A stretch of DNA of 64,000 nucleotides, taken from NCBI GenBank assembly GCA_900239685.1, contig OENT01000026.1:248001-312000 (forward strand), given 5' to 3'. Both the position numbers and the translations under genes were made by a program. The DNA is from Rotaria macrura. Taxonomy: Eukaryota; Rotifera; Eurotatoria; Philodinida; Philodinidae. The notes beneath the pieces are model-generated. The model was not told the origin of the DNA, made no database searches, and saw only the letters and a list, made by a program, of their open reading frames with translations. This document shows positions 40,801-52,900 of this stretch, piece by piece (positions within the stretch are counted from its first letter, which is position 1; each line of letters starts with the position of its first letter).

Positions 40801-41090
40801 TGAGTTTTATACAATATTGTATTATTGCTAATACCAAACGCTATGTTAACTATTTGTTGATCATTGAACGATAATTTCTGCGTTTGATTTTGGTGATAAG
40901 TATGATTGATAATATAGACATGACCATTTGTTGTATTTTCAGCAGCAATCCATTTTATGTAAGGACTTAATTTTCCTAGCTCATAAGTAGTTCTTGACCA
41001 ATGATCAGTTGCAAATGCTAATATACCAATAAGGTTCGTTAATGCCGTAGCAACAATTGATAATACTTGAATAGAGAGTAGAGTCACCAT
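37834..41090 (-). CDS. Tetraspan protein, claudin/clarin/stargazin-like
   Basis: Three exons, 41090-40655, 38464-38324 and 38063-37834, close in phase to 268 aa. TM1 (VLSIVATALTNLIGILAF) is followed by DHWS, the usual aromatic after TM1 of PMP22/claudin-fold proteins. A long first extracellular loop with several N-glycosylation sites (NTT, NHT, NQT, NNT) then carries HKGIFRQC, equivalent to the GLWxxC motif, and a second Cys. TM2 and TM3 (AAACAILIVLLLCACTLIG, GVVLATMTIGIIYLVATM) come partly from the middle exon. A short loop and TM4 (FALGCLLIILCFITSVLWL) end in a basic tail. Proteins of this fold act in cell junctions or as ion-channel partners; clarins serve hair cells. The exact subfamily is unsettled. 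The first intron, 38465-40654, is 2.2 kb and holds no gene that I can see. Confidence 0.75.
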
Positions 41091-44000
41091 GAATTGAGAA
41101 CTAACATTAAAGCTAAGAATTTAAAATCTCGTATTGCAGAAGCAGATGTTTTATAGATAAAGTGAAACAACAGAAGCGATGATGAAGACGACGATGTTGA
41201 CGACGAAGCAAAGAAACGTTCATTAATATTTTCTATTAGAAAAAACGTAATATGATTCTCGAGCGAGTGAGCCATATAAAACAAGCAGAAGCGAAGGAGA
41301 AGACGGGTATGTGTGCGTGCGACCGGTTTCCTGAGGGAAAGATGAAAGTGAAGAGAAAAAAGAGCATAATGCATTTGTATGTGAGTATGGAATAACACGC
41401 AGTGTTGTTGTTGGAAGGCATATATGCGATCCATTGTGACATAAGCATGCATGTGCGTGTCTATGTTAGAAACTCGTATGTGTGTTGCTTTTTGTCTTGT
41501 CATCGATAATTGAACCAGTTGAAATGAAAAATATTCAACGTTAATATATGAGTACTTGTAATACAAAAAAAAATTGAAGATGCCAAATTGCTACTTCTTT
41601 TCTTTTCTACTAGGTTCTTTCATAGAGGAATAGAGAGCAATTGATTAGAACCAATTAAAAATCTTCGATAAAAATCTAACAGTATATTAATGCTATAAAA
41701 TAAGAATCAATGCAGAAAAAAACAGAAAATCAACGGAAAATTTTTTATTTTAACTATGATTATGATTATTGTTATTATTGTTTCACATAATTGTATTTTA
41801 GTGTTGATAGAAATGTTCTTGTTGTTCTTGAATGTCGTGAATTGTTTTTTTAACCGATTTGATACATGAGATTTTTCGGTTACATTCACATTAAACTCAT
41901 TTATTGGAACTTTTCGGTGGTAACGCGTGTTTGTTTGCCGATATAGTGACAATCAGGAAAACAAATTGAGAGAATACTATCGATCCCTGAATCGCCTATA
42001 TGATTCTAGACTACCGAGAAATAATTGAAAACTTTGTTTTCTAGGGTTTTACTCTATATTGATTGCCATCCGAGGGATTTTTTGCTGAGTTACGAACAAA
42101 AAAAACATTATGGAAATGTCAATTTCCCTTTTATCGCATCATCAACCAATCAAGTATAGTTAGTCTCAAGAGAAATAATAAATTTCTTTATTTCTTTTAT
42201 ATTTATGATTGATGCTTACATAGTAGAAAAATGTTTTTCTTGACCTGTTTAAGTATGTGTTCTTTCAGTTTGAACGGAATTATGACTGAAAAACATTTGC
42301 CCCTTGAAGAATCTATAAATTCTTGAGAAAAAATATTTTTCTGTTCAGTATAGATTTTCTGATAATATTTCCAAAAAGAATGTATTTTATTCAATAGCTA
42401 TCTATATATGACAATAAGTTTCTAGAATGTCAACAGAAAGAATTGATAGTTTTACAGAAGCCATGCTTAGTCTTTCTAGATAATAAATACATACATGTGT
42501 TCTATTATTTATTTTGATTTATCTTAATGAAGTAGTTAAGACATTTCGAAGGAATTCAGATAAATATGACATGTAAATGTGGACAAGAAAAATTATAAGA
42601 AAAATTGTCCACGTTTTCTATTGAACATCGAGTTAATGTCTTTCTATTGAGCAGTTTATTTTCTTCTGCAAATATAGATAGTTATCAATTGAGTTGCATC
42701 GGTACATGAATGATTCTATTATTTAACACGAGATCTTTTAGTTTTATTAAGATCACAATAAGAAAACTTGAAATTCAATAGAAATCGATGAATACGATGG
42801 TCAACATGACTAATGTGAAATATTGTTCTTTCTCTTACAATCAATAGATAGACTAAAGAATGACATAAAATCGAGTAATAAATAATCGAGGTGGATTCTT
42901 GTCGAGATGAATTCAGAAAGGAAACTGATACGTTTACGTTTGTAAAATAGGTTATTCTTGAGTATGATTACATAGCGATTCCAAGTAATACTTGAATAAT
43001 TTTCAATAGAGCAATCAGAACTGAGCATAGATATCATTGACACATGAAAGAATGATAAACTTTCAATGCTGAAAAACTATCATCTTTAATTACATAGGTT
43101 TGAATATCGAGTTATTTTTTTCTTGTTTGAATTAGTTTCCAAAAAACTAGTGTTGAAAAGCAAAGTTTTAACATGAATCTTTTTGAGTAGAATGACGAGA
43201 ATCTAAATCATTGAACGTGCTACGATTACTTATTTAAATGAGACGTTGAATGTGCATTGAAATAAATTTGTTTTTTTTAATTTCCTAACGAGTATCAATA
43301 TTTAAACATCTATTTGAACGTGAAATCGATTAGTGCAATAGAAAATATTACAAATTAGAGACAAAAGTTATTGTGTACTCTAGGGAAAATCATTTTTCTT
43401 CAATCTTGTTGTTTGTTTGCTTTTATTGAAATTGTTCATTCACTAACTTCGATCAAAAATACTGATCGTTTCCTATAAACATGAACAAAAAAACAGCTAC
43501 TGAAACTAACTGAATAGAAAATATAACCAAGTGAAATGAATGAATAAAATTCGAATACCGAATTTACAAATCACTCGAAGCGCTGAGTTTCAAATTTAAA
43601 TATCGATAAGTGTCAGAGCCTATTGCATGGAACATCTTATTGATTCAGTGCTTCATTGACCACTTAGATTCTTTGTCTATATGATTCAGTTTACTTTTAC
43701 CTCACAAGTCATAAGAAGAAATTACATATGTAACTTAGAATATTTTTCATTAATGAAATAATATGTTCTTAGAATTCAGTGTGATTATCAGGATTTGATT
43801 GTTAAATAATTGATAACTATTAAGCCGTTTGAAGACAAAAAACATGCTTCGCATCTATTTATGTATTATATATAATTTCAAATATGTTTAAGAGAAAAGC
43901 TTTTAGACTAATTAAAAAACACACGTTAACTATTTTGTTTAATTCCTACTTTATAATAGTCAATATTCATATATTTGAAGTAACAGCAAGTGTGATAATA

Positions 44001-46339
44001 ATGACAGCTAGTAATTTTTCAATGACAAGTGATTTGAACATTGTTAGTTATGTGTCTTTTTACTTAGATTCAACTTCAAAAGGTTGACGGGACACGTTCA
44101 CCAATGTAAGATAACCGATATGCTTATCGCTTGTATAAATTTATTGACGAAGACTGCTAAATAACATGAACGAACAGACAATACCCAATTGTAAAAATAG
44201 AACATAATAAAATGTTCTTGATAAGAAACTATAAATATAGTGAATGGAGTTCATATGAAATAAACCTAGTCGTGAGTCAACATCAAATAGTTTTTGGCCG
44301 TTATGGCATTAATATGAAACAATCCTTTCTTTATTAATAACGAGAACATTGTGGTGTGACAATATGTTGCTGAAAAAAAAACAACATTATACTGACGCAG
44401 AGAAGTTGTTCGAATACAATACGAGAATGAACTTTATTCATGTAAAGAAAAAGATAACGATGGCATAGTATCGAGTGATTGTTCTCATTTTAAAAATCAT
44501 TCAAGTCAACGGAAGATAAAATCATCAACTTATATGTAGTTATTCCTGCTAAATTACATTTTACACGACTATAATTCAAAAAATATAATAGAAATTTCGA
44601 TGAGAACCATTGATTGTTTAAGTTACTTGAAAAATACTCTCACTTTACAGTTCGAAGTTCGTTCATTCGAAAGAAATTAGAATTTTTCATCGAAATTAAA
44701 AATTCACATTTCTTACAGTAGTCTTTGATACCATGAACAATTCATAGAGATGCATCGTATTCAGCAATTAATATGTGTAAAATCAGTCTTGTCATTCTGA
44801 ATCATGATTCCGAAAGTACTAGGTCATGATTTATTCACGTTACATACGATTTTTTTAAAATTGCCTGTATCGATAAGGTGCTTTTTATTCGTGATATCTA
44901 GTGAGTTCTTTTCTAATTCATAAAATTGACAAGATAAACACCTTAGAACCATGGAATGATTGACTCTTAGATAGGTTTTATGCCGCGAGAAATTCATTTC
45001 TTTGCCTTTTATATGACTAGTCAGTCAACACTTATCATGCATGTCTTCGAAATAGAAGCGAATGTCTTAATCATGCAATGCCTTTGAGACTGTGTAAGTT
45101 TCTTAGCTAAACATGTTTTTTTCTGAAACAATCATGATAAAAATGATAAGTTGCTTTAACACACAGCTAAGCAACATATTAAGAACATCTTGGTTCGATA
45201 ATTGTATTCAAATGTATTCATACATCTTAGAGCGTGAATGCCTTAAACGATGAATAAGTAGCCGTGCGGTAATCGTTGATTTGAAACAAAGAAGTACTTT
45301 TTTACTTGAAGATGTGCTCAGTAATGGTTCGATTGTGTGTAGTACTGAGTTCTGTTTAAGATAAAAATGAATTTTAATTAATTCTAATGAAAGTAAAAAT
45401 CTACGAAGGATCACCGTAGACATTAAAAATGTCTAGTTTTTCAGTAACATGTTGATGGAATTTCTTATCTAATACTATCGAAATATTACCTACAGTTTTC
45501 TTGCTACTGGCTGTAAATGTTTTTATCATTCTTACAGATAAACTCTCTATCCATTGTAGTAATATATTAGTTTATGTGATATTATCAATTTGGGTCATAA
45601 GTACTGAATATTTATTTGTTTACATGCCCTGTTGCATGTCAAGATGTACCGAATTCATTTTCTGTCCAATCTATTATCGGTCAATTGAATACGAACAGTA
45701 GAACTCAATTGAATATGTGAAGTTTTTACTGAAACATGAACAGATCATGATAATTATATCTGTAGAATCACTGCTCACTTGTAGGCGGCTACCTATGTTG
45801 ATCATCCATCAAACATTAATTTATTAGATCCATAGCTTCCCTGGAGAATTAGAATTATTTTTATACTATCAATTGCACAGTCCATAGTCAAACAGTAAAT
45901 AGATTTCATATGCTTAAGAATATCAAAAAGATTTCAAGACACGTCCTAAATAAACACTTTGTCTTTTCCCTCTTGAGATGCACAAGCAGAGCATGGCATT
46001 ATTCAATATTTTTGACAACAATGCACGTCTCATCCATCCAATAGAACAGTCACAGGCTCTGAGAAAATAATAAACGTCTGTATTTAATTTCTATTAAAAT
46101 GTATTATCGTATCGAATGGTTTTGAAATCAATAATACAGTGAATGCTTATTGCAGCATATATCATCATGAAGAATGAGACGAATATTCAATCATACTATC
46201 CGTTGATTAGTGCATATTAAATTACAATCTGAATATTCTATTGCTGACATCGTAGCTGAAACGAAAGAATATTCTTTCTATGTGGATCGACTGATAGTAA
46301 TTCTTAATCTAACCTTCGAAATCAATCAGTTTAAATATA
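41091..46339. other. Intergenic, no gene seen
   Basis: AT-rich sequence upstream of the tetraspan gene. ORFs are short and lack splice signals or family features. A candidate acceptor (RC: TTAATGTTAG) lies 14 nt before the tetraspan ATG. Confidence 0.55.
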
Positions 46340-46537
46340 AACTGCGTTGTAAAAGTAATTTCTGAAATGTCGAGATAGGGTTTTTCTCTTAGCTACATTG
46401 TAGAGTGACAAATTATTTTTTATTAGAAAGAGCAAAGACGGAACTACAAACTTTGTACCAGCCACATTTTTCCATAATCAATCTGAGAAGAAATAAAAGC
46501 CAAAAAGGAAGCACCTCTAAAAACGTTCTTGCAACTT
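46340..46537 (+). repeat. Left terminal inverted repeat
   Basis: It aligns to the reverse complement of 47088-47282. Shared blocks include GAAATGTCG, ACATTGTAGA, GGAACTACAAA, TTTGTACCAG and AACGTTCTTGCAACT. Confidence 0.7.
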
Positions 46538-47087
46538 GATCAGCAAGTAGCGTCTGTTTTTCATTTTTAATTGATTTATTAATGCGAGACAAGAATAAAA
46601 AAAACACTGCCATTGATCATTTTTTTAGCATAAAGAGCGCTCTTTGCAATCGTGTATTAGAGATAAAACTTACTCCTTGTTTTAACAGGAGCAAATTACT
46701 TTTTCTGGAACAGACTGATTATTCTCATTATTCGGTCGTGTTGTAGAGATAGAAAATACTTATTGAAGCACTTTTTTTCTCTTAAGTTTCTTAGATCTTG
46801 TATATGCTGAACGAATATTGCAACTCAGATTGATTTCAAGTACAATTTCTCGAGATGGTGATGATACTCGTAGAGGTTGATAGTTCTTGAGGAAAAGATG
46901 CATTTTACAAAAATTTCTGCGTTCAAGAGTTTTCACTTAAGGACTCAAGAATGGATGCAAAATATTTTAACGATGCCGATGTAGATAGAGTTTTTTATGC
47001 GTTACAGTTTAGCCTGCTTTGTTGTAAAAACTTAGCGCATGCTGCATAAAGTTAATTGCGAACACAAATTTTACAGGCTTCAAAATA

Positions 47088-47282
47088 GTTGCAAGAACGT
47101 TTTAAGAGATGCTTGTTATTCGGCTTTTAGTTTTTTTCAAATTCATTATGGGAAAATATGACTGGTACAAAATTTTGTAGTTCCCTCTTTACTCTTTTTA
47201 ATAAAAAAAATTTGCCCTTCTACAATGTTTTAAGAGAAGAGCCCTACCGCGACATTTCGGCAATTACTTTCGCAACACAGGT
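47088..47282 (-). repeat. Right terminal inverted repeat
   Basis: Partner of 46340-46537. The two copies have diverged by about a fifth, so the insertion is old. Confidence 0.7.
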
Positions 47283-48433
47283 TACATCGATTAACTAGAT
47301 ACTTCTTCCAAAAGAAACATACAGACAGAATTTCATGAATGTATTCAGCGTAGAGTACACATTAATCTTTGCGATTTCCAATGATAGAAAATCTTATTCT
47401 AATTTATGATGTCTTGTCATACTCGAATACCATAAGAAAAAAGAGCAAACATCTTTCAAAACAGTTGATTTTGTATTTTACAACTGTTTATTTGGAACGA
47501 TTGTTAAATTGTTCTTGCACTGATTGTCTTCATCAAAGATGCGATCTAGTTTTTTAAATTAGAACAGATTTCGTTGATCTTATTGTGCTTGACATCATGA
47601 GTTAACATAACTGTAGAGCTTCATTATTCATAGAATCATATTCTAATCGATCGAATTACTCGATGAATTAGAAAGTAGACATCGATACTATTACATAGAT
47701 TATCATATGTTTACGGGTGCGTAAATCTTGTTCGCCAATACATAGTCATCGTAATTAGTATAGTTTATTCGAACGAATCTTTTCTTTTCGTAATCCTTTT
47801 CTCTTCTGTATTGAAATGACTCAAGTCACACCATCATTTATCGAGCTTTTCTGTTTGTTGATTAAAACTATAACTTCGTGACAAGCGAGTTCAACATATT
47901 GAGGAAAAATTTCTATACTGTAGACAATTTAAATTTTAATGACAGTCTAATTTTCCATGACTCTCATAACTTGTCCACGGAGAAAAATCCAAAATCCTTC
48001 TTATGTAAGATGAATAACTTTCGATTTATCATTTTGCATCACAGTTTCGACAATAATTATATAGATAATTGTTGTCTATAGCCGCTTTGAAATTGTAAAT
48101 ATCAATAAAAGAAAATTATAAAGCTAGCTGACCTTGCCCGAACCTTAGTTTTTTATTATTATGTGTTAGTTAAAGACTATTATTACATATCAATCAAAAA
48201 AAAAGACAACACACCGTAATTATAGATGTTCCTCTTATACTGAGCGATGTTTGGAAATAAACCAATCGATTGATTATTATTCAATGTATATTGTGCGCAC
48301 ATAAATAGTAATGAACATGAGGTTGAAAAGTCAACAACACTTTTACAAATGTTCAATACTATCTTAAGTATCACCGTGAATGTAGACAATCAATATTGCT
48401 TGAATCTATTACGTCTAGGGGCGAGTCACCCCA
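47283..48433. other. Intergenic, no gene seen
   Basis: AT-rich sequence between the inverted-repeat element and the possible retrotransposon scrap. No supported exon. Confidence 0.5.
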
Positions 48434-48505
48434 GATTATCATATACCTAGATGCAGAAGATGTAAATATGAATGTCCAGAAGAGGTAACTTATCATCTTC
48501 ACTAA
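48434..48505 (+). pseudogene. Possible scrap of a non-LTR retrotransposon reverse transcriptase C-terminus
   Basis: One frame reads PRCRRCKYECPEEVTYHLH and then stops. The CxxC...EEVxxHL pattern resembles the zinc-knuckle that ends many non-LTR reverse transcriptases (CRxC....ETxxHxxxxC). Just upstream a different frame reads LLRLGASHPR, like the RLRLG motif that normally precedes it. Only about 100 bp can be matched, and a frameshift would be needed to join the two, so chance is possible. Confidence 0.3.
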
Positions 48506-49936
48506 ATCTAATTAATGTTCTTAGAAACAACGGCCATAACTTGATTTTTTTCCATAAAAGTATATCGTCCATGAATTAATGACGTTTGTCTGTCAAACAA
48601 GAATCCTCATGCAATGTTATAAGTCTTACTTTCCCAAAGATCAATACGTAATCAGAGCTCGTTCGAACTTAATTTTATCATCAATTTAAGAAGAAATTAT
48701 TTGGTACTTACAATCGGTTGATACAGCTATAAGTTAGTGAGGAATTTATCTCGCTTCACAAAATTATAATACGAGATGATTCTATTTATTGTATAATCAG
48801 ATGTATTGCACGTTCTTTTTCACATCGAATCTTATCTATGAAACTATAATGATATCGATTATCTTGCATCTAATTTTTTGTTGACTTGTTGTTCATATTC
48901 TAGATCAAGGAACATTGTATAAACAATGTATCTGAGATGAGCAACAGTCAAAGGATTCGAGTCCTTGAACTATTTTCTAATGTAGATGATACATGATAAT
49001 TAATGGAAGTATCACAGATTAGAACGAAGAAGATGAGCTATCTTTTGGAAAATTGCTATTGAAGATGATCCTACATAAAAATCGAAGAAAAATTAAGTTT
49101 CCTTTGAAACAAAAGTCCTCTCGCCATCACCAACGGTGTTATGTCTAAACGAAGTAATTAATACGGGTGTATGATTACAATGTGATTGCAAAACTTTAGC
49201 AAAGATGTACACGTAACGTCATGTAAGTGAAATGATTTAGTGTAAATCTTCAAATATTTGTCCTGGCAAAGACATATACCGCTAGGAAATTATTTATACT
49301 CGTTTTCAATACAGTTCTATTGAACAACTTTTAAATCTACTATATTACGTACATTTATGTATATTGCACGGCTTTTCATTGTTATCGTAATTTAGTGACA
49401 TCTGTCGACGATGGAGGTTTTATTTATGATTGACTCCGACATATTGTTGATTGATTCTATGATGTTGTTTCGCTGGCTGACTCATTGTTAAAATTTCATT
49501 TTTATATTATATGGTTTTTGTTCGAATTCATCACTTAATCGAGACCTTTCATAGTATATTAACTTTCTGTCAGTGTAGTAGTGATTTGAAACACCACATC
49601 ATTTTCATCATTTGTTTTTCTAACGACGAAGGTCACTTTCTTATCTTGACAGCTTACGTTGGACATTCACGAGTTGCTTTTTTTTCCGCTAACGAATGCA
49701 GTGCTGATTCAGCAATTCTCAATACTAATTATGTTCCCAATATTCTCTATTATATCATCATAAGGTACATTTGAAATAATCCTTACATTCATAATACGAT
49801 GCCGAACTGAACGGAAACATAGTAAATGAGGTCGATTACCGAAACAAAAAAGAAATGTACACTACGATCATTGGGTTGAAAGATAAGTTTGGAATTTTTC
49901 AGATTTTTCAAACAGTATTGCATAATCATTGAACAA
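48506..49936. other. Upstream region of PSMD1
   Basis: No exon was found. An acceptor (GGAATTTTTCAG) ends at 49902, 34 nt before the PSMD1 ATG, so the 5' end is either trans-spliced or joined to an unseen exon here. Confidence 0.5.
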
Positions 49937-52900
49937 ATGCAATTGTCAATAACTTCTGCTGGTACGAACTATCTTCTAGTTTTAAGATGTATCAACTTTC
50001 TAGTTTTTTTCATTTTTAGGTGGTATTTTATCTTTACTTGATGAAAATACCGAGAAAGGTCCAGTCTATGCTCTTCATCGATTGAATGCTATTGTCGATG
50101 TTTTCTGGCCAGAGATCAGTGATTCAATTTCTAAAGTGTAAGTAATGAGAAAAAACAAGAACACTCTAATATATACTTAATGTTTATCAATTGATGTTTT
50201 TGCGACGTTTTCTTTTCTATCATTTAGTGAATCACTTTATGAAGATGAAAATTTTAAACACCGAGAATTAGCTGCACTTGTGTCATCGAAAGTTTACTAC
50301 CATTTAGGTTCACTTGATAATGCTCTGACATATGCACTTGGAGCTGGACGTTTATTTGATGTTAACGACAAAACTGAATATGTTGAAACTATTATTGGTT
50401 TGTTTCTTTTTTAACTTCGTTTTTTTCGCCACAGTTATTTTTACATCTTTATTTCAGCTCATTGTATTGATAAATATACGAAGTTACAAGTGGAAAGATT
50501 TCAGTCAGATGGTACTGTTCAAATACATATAGATCAACGACTTGAAGATATCGTTAATCGAATGTTTCAAAGATGCTTCGATGATAAAAAATACAAACAA
50601 GTCGGATATTATTTCTATGAAAAATTTTAATTATCAATCTTTTTACTTTTTAGGCTATCGGCATTGCACTTGAAACACGTCGTATAGACATATTTGAAAA
50701 GGCGATTAAAGAAGCGGTATATCCTTGTTTAAATCATTCTTCTCAATTATTGATTAAATAATTCTCTGCCCTATTATTAGAATCATTCGACTGATATGCT
50801 TACATATGCATTTAAGATTACCATGCAATTATTACAAAATCGAAAATTTCGTACAGTGGTCTTACGTACGCTTGTCCGTCTTTATCTTAATCTACAAATA
50901 CCCGATTTCATTAGTGTTTGTCAGGTAGAGATAATCATTTCACTATCTGTTTTGTATTGATTAGTATATCGTTTGTTTTCTAATTAGTGCTTAATCTTTC
51001 TTGATGATCCTGATCAAGTTGCTGATATTCTACAAACACTTGTTCGTGGTACAACTGATCAAATGCTTATGGCCTATCAAATTGGTTTTGATTTGTATGA
51101 AAGTGCAACACAGCAATTTTTAAATAAAATCCAAGATGTTCTACGTGTCCAAGCACCCATACCAATCATGTTTGATAGACAAGAAGGAACGATAAAAGAC
51201 GAACAAGCGTAAGTTTTATTGAAAATAAACCAATAATGTCTTCATTAAAATACATGAAACTAATAGTAGTGAATCGATGGAAACAAATCAGGATGAAACA
51301 AGCCGACAATTAGTTGAAGAATCAACACCAAAAGACAAACAATCTTTGCAACTAGAACATCAAAATAAAGTTAATAACTTGGTATGACTATCAAATTTTC
51401 ATTTCGTAGTATCCAACATTTTACTAATTTTTTGAAAATTTAGTCTAATGAAGAAAAACAATTACAAGAACATATTGAAAAACTTTTAAGTATTCTCAGT
51501 GGAGAAATAACTATTGGTGTACATATGCAATTTCTTATTAAAAATAATCACGCTGATTTATTAATTCTTAAACAAATTAAAGTAAGAGATCATCATTGAA
51601 GTACATCTTAAAAAGTTCGAAGAGAAGAATCAAGCAAATCTCTATACTCTAGTATTATTGACAAAATCGAAACACAAAATGACTACTCTGTTTAGGTCAT
51701 TTATAATTCATTATTTACAAATGAATAATAAGTATATGATTCATTGAATATATACATATGATTTGTTTGATATTAGCTCTGAAGAAAACATTGAAGAGTT
51801 GAAACACATGAAACAAATTTGTTGCATGAGCTAGAATTCAAAGTGATCTGTTGACTTTCGACAAATGAAAGTTTTGTTGTTTCTAAGTCTCAAAAATTAA
51901 TAAAAAAGAGTTCTCTGAAGTTCTAATTCACATCATAAAGATTTCATGGAATTCATAGTAGATATCATGTTTGATTTAAATACATATTTCATTGTTTTAC
52001 CAGAGAATCTTGCCAGATGTCCATTTTCGATTTCAATTAGTCTTTTGTTCATATATATATATATACTAAAGTGCTCTATAGAACATGGAAAAAGAATTGA
52101 TGTTTCTAAAATGCATTCGCATAAGTTGCAGATATTGTGCTCGATGTCAGTTTCTCGTACAAATCATACACTCTACTTTTGATCTAAACTTTTTCTCATA
52201 TGCAATATCGAACGAGACTAACTTAAGCTGTGTATAAATTGTTGACACACTCTCTATTATCACTTCAAAATTTGACAAATGAAAAAATTACATCTCATAT
52301 AAAATATTGATCCGATGGAGTCGACACATTGAATGTTTTGTAAATCGAAGAAATAGCATCAAAAGACTTCTAATATCTTTCTATTAAAAACTAGTCTAGT
52401 CAAAATCCTCAATGCACCAACGAATTTCAGATGCAACTTTGAAAATATAAGTTATCCAAAAATCTGATCTTTGTTGATAGCAGACCAGTAACTAGAACAA
52501 ATCTCAGTAGAAATTTTTGTTGTACAATAGTTCAATGAAAACATTACTATGTGTCTTTTGATTAATAAAAACAAAAAATATTATGGAAGAAACTTCTCTT
52601 GCTTAGTTGATAAGCCGTGTGTTTCAACGAAAACAAACAAAAAGCCAAAATAAGATTATTGAGAAAAAATAAGTTTAGAACATCGAACACCTTTCATGAA
52701 TACTTTCGAACAATATTATCGGTATCTGTGTTTTTGTTAAATTTCCTAATCATTATCACATAGGATGCTGTACGAAATTCGGTATGTCATACAGCTACTG
52801 TCATTGCCAATGGTTATATGTTATCTGGCACAACAAGTGATCAATTTTTTAGGTATATGCCACAGAGATGACCTCTTGCGACCTATGCATAACTACTATT

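Larger units (their letters stand above)
46340..47282. mobile_element. Non-autonomous Tc1/mariner-like element with long inverted repeats
   Basis: The element is about 943 bp, with inverted ends of about 195 bp at roughly 80% identity, flanked by TA on both sides (46338-46339 and 47283-47284). The ends read AACTGCGTTGTAAAAGTAAT and ACCTGTGTTGCGAAAGTAAT, which resembles the GTTG..AAAAGTAATTGC ends of mariner elements. The 550-bp centre has no transposase ORF. Integration at TA is the hallmark of the superfamily. Confidence 0.65.

Noticed and set aside
41084..41566. 160-aa minus-strand ORF before the tetraspan gene
   Set aside because: Low-complexity Ser/His/Phe sequence without a domain; it lies in the 5' flank and overlaps the start region in another frame.
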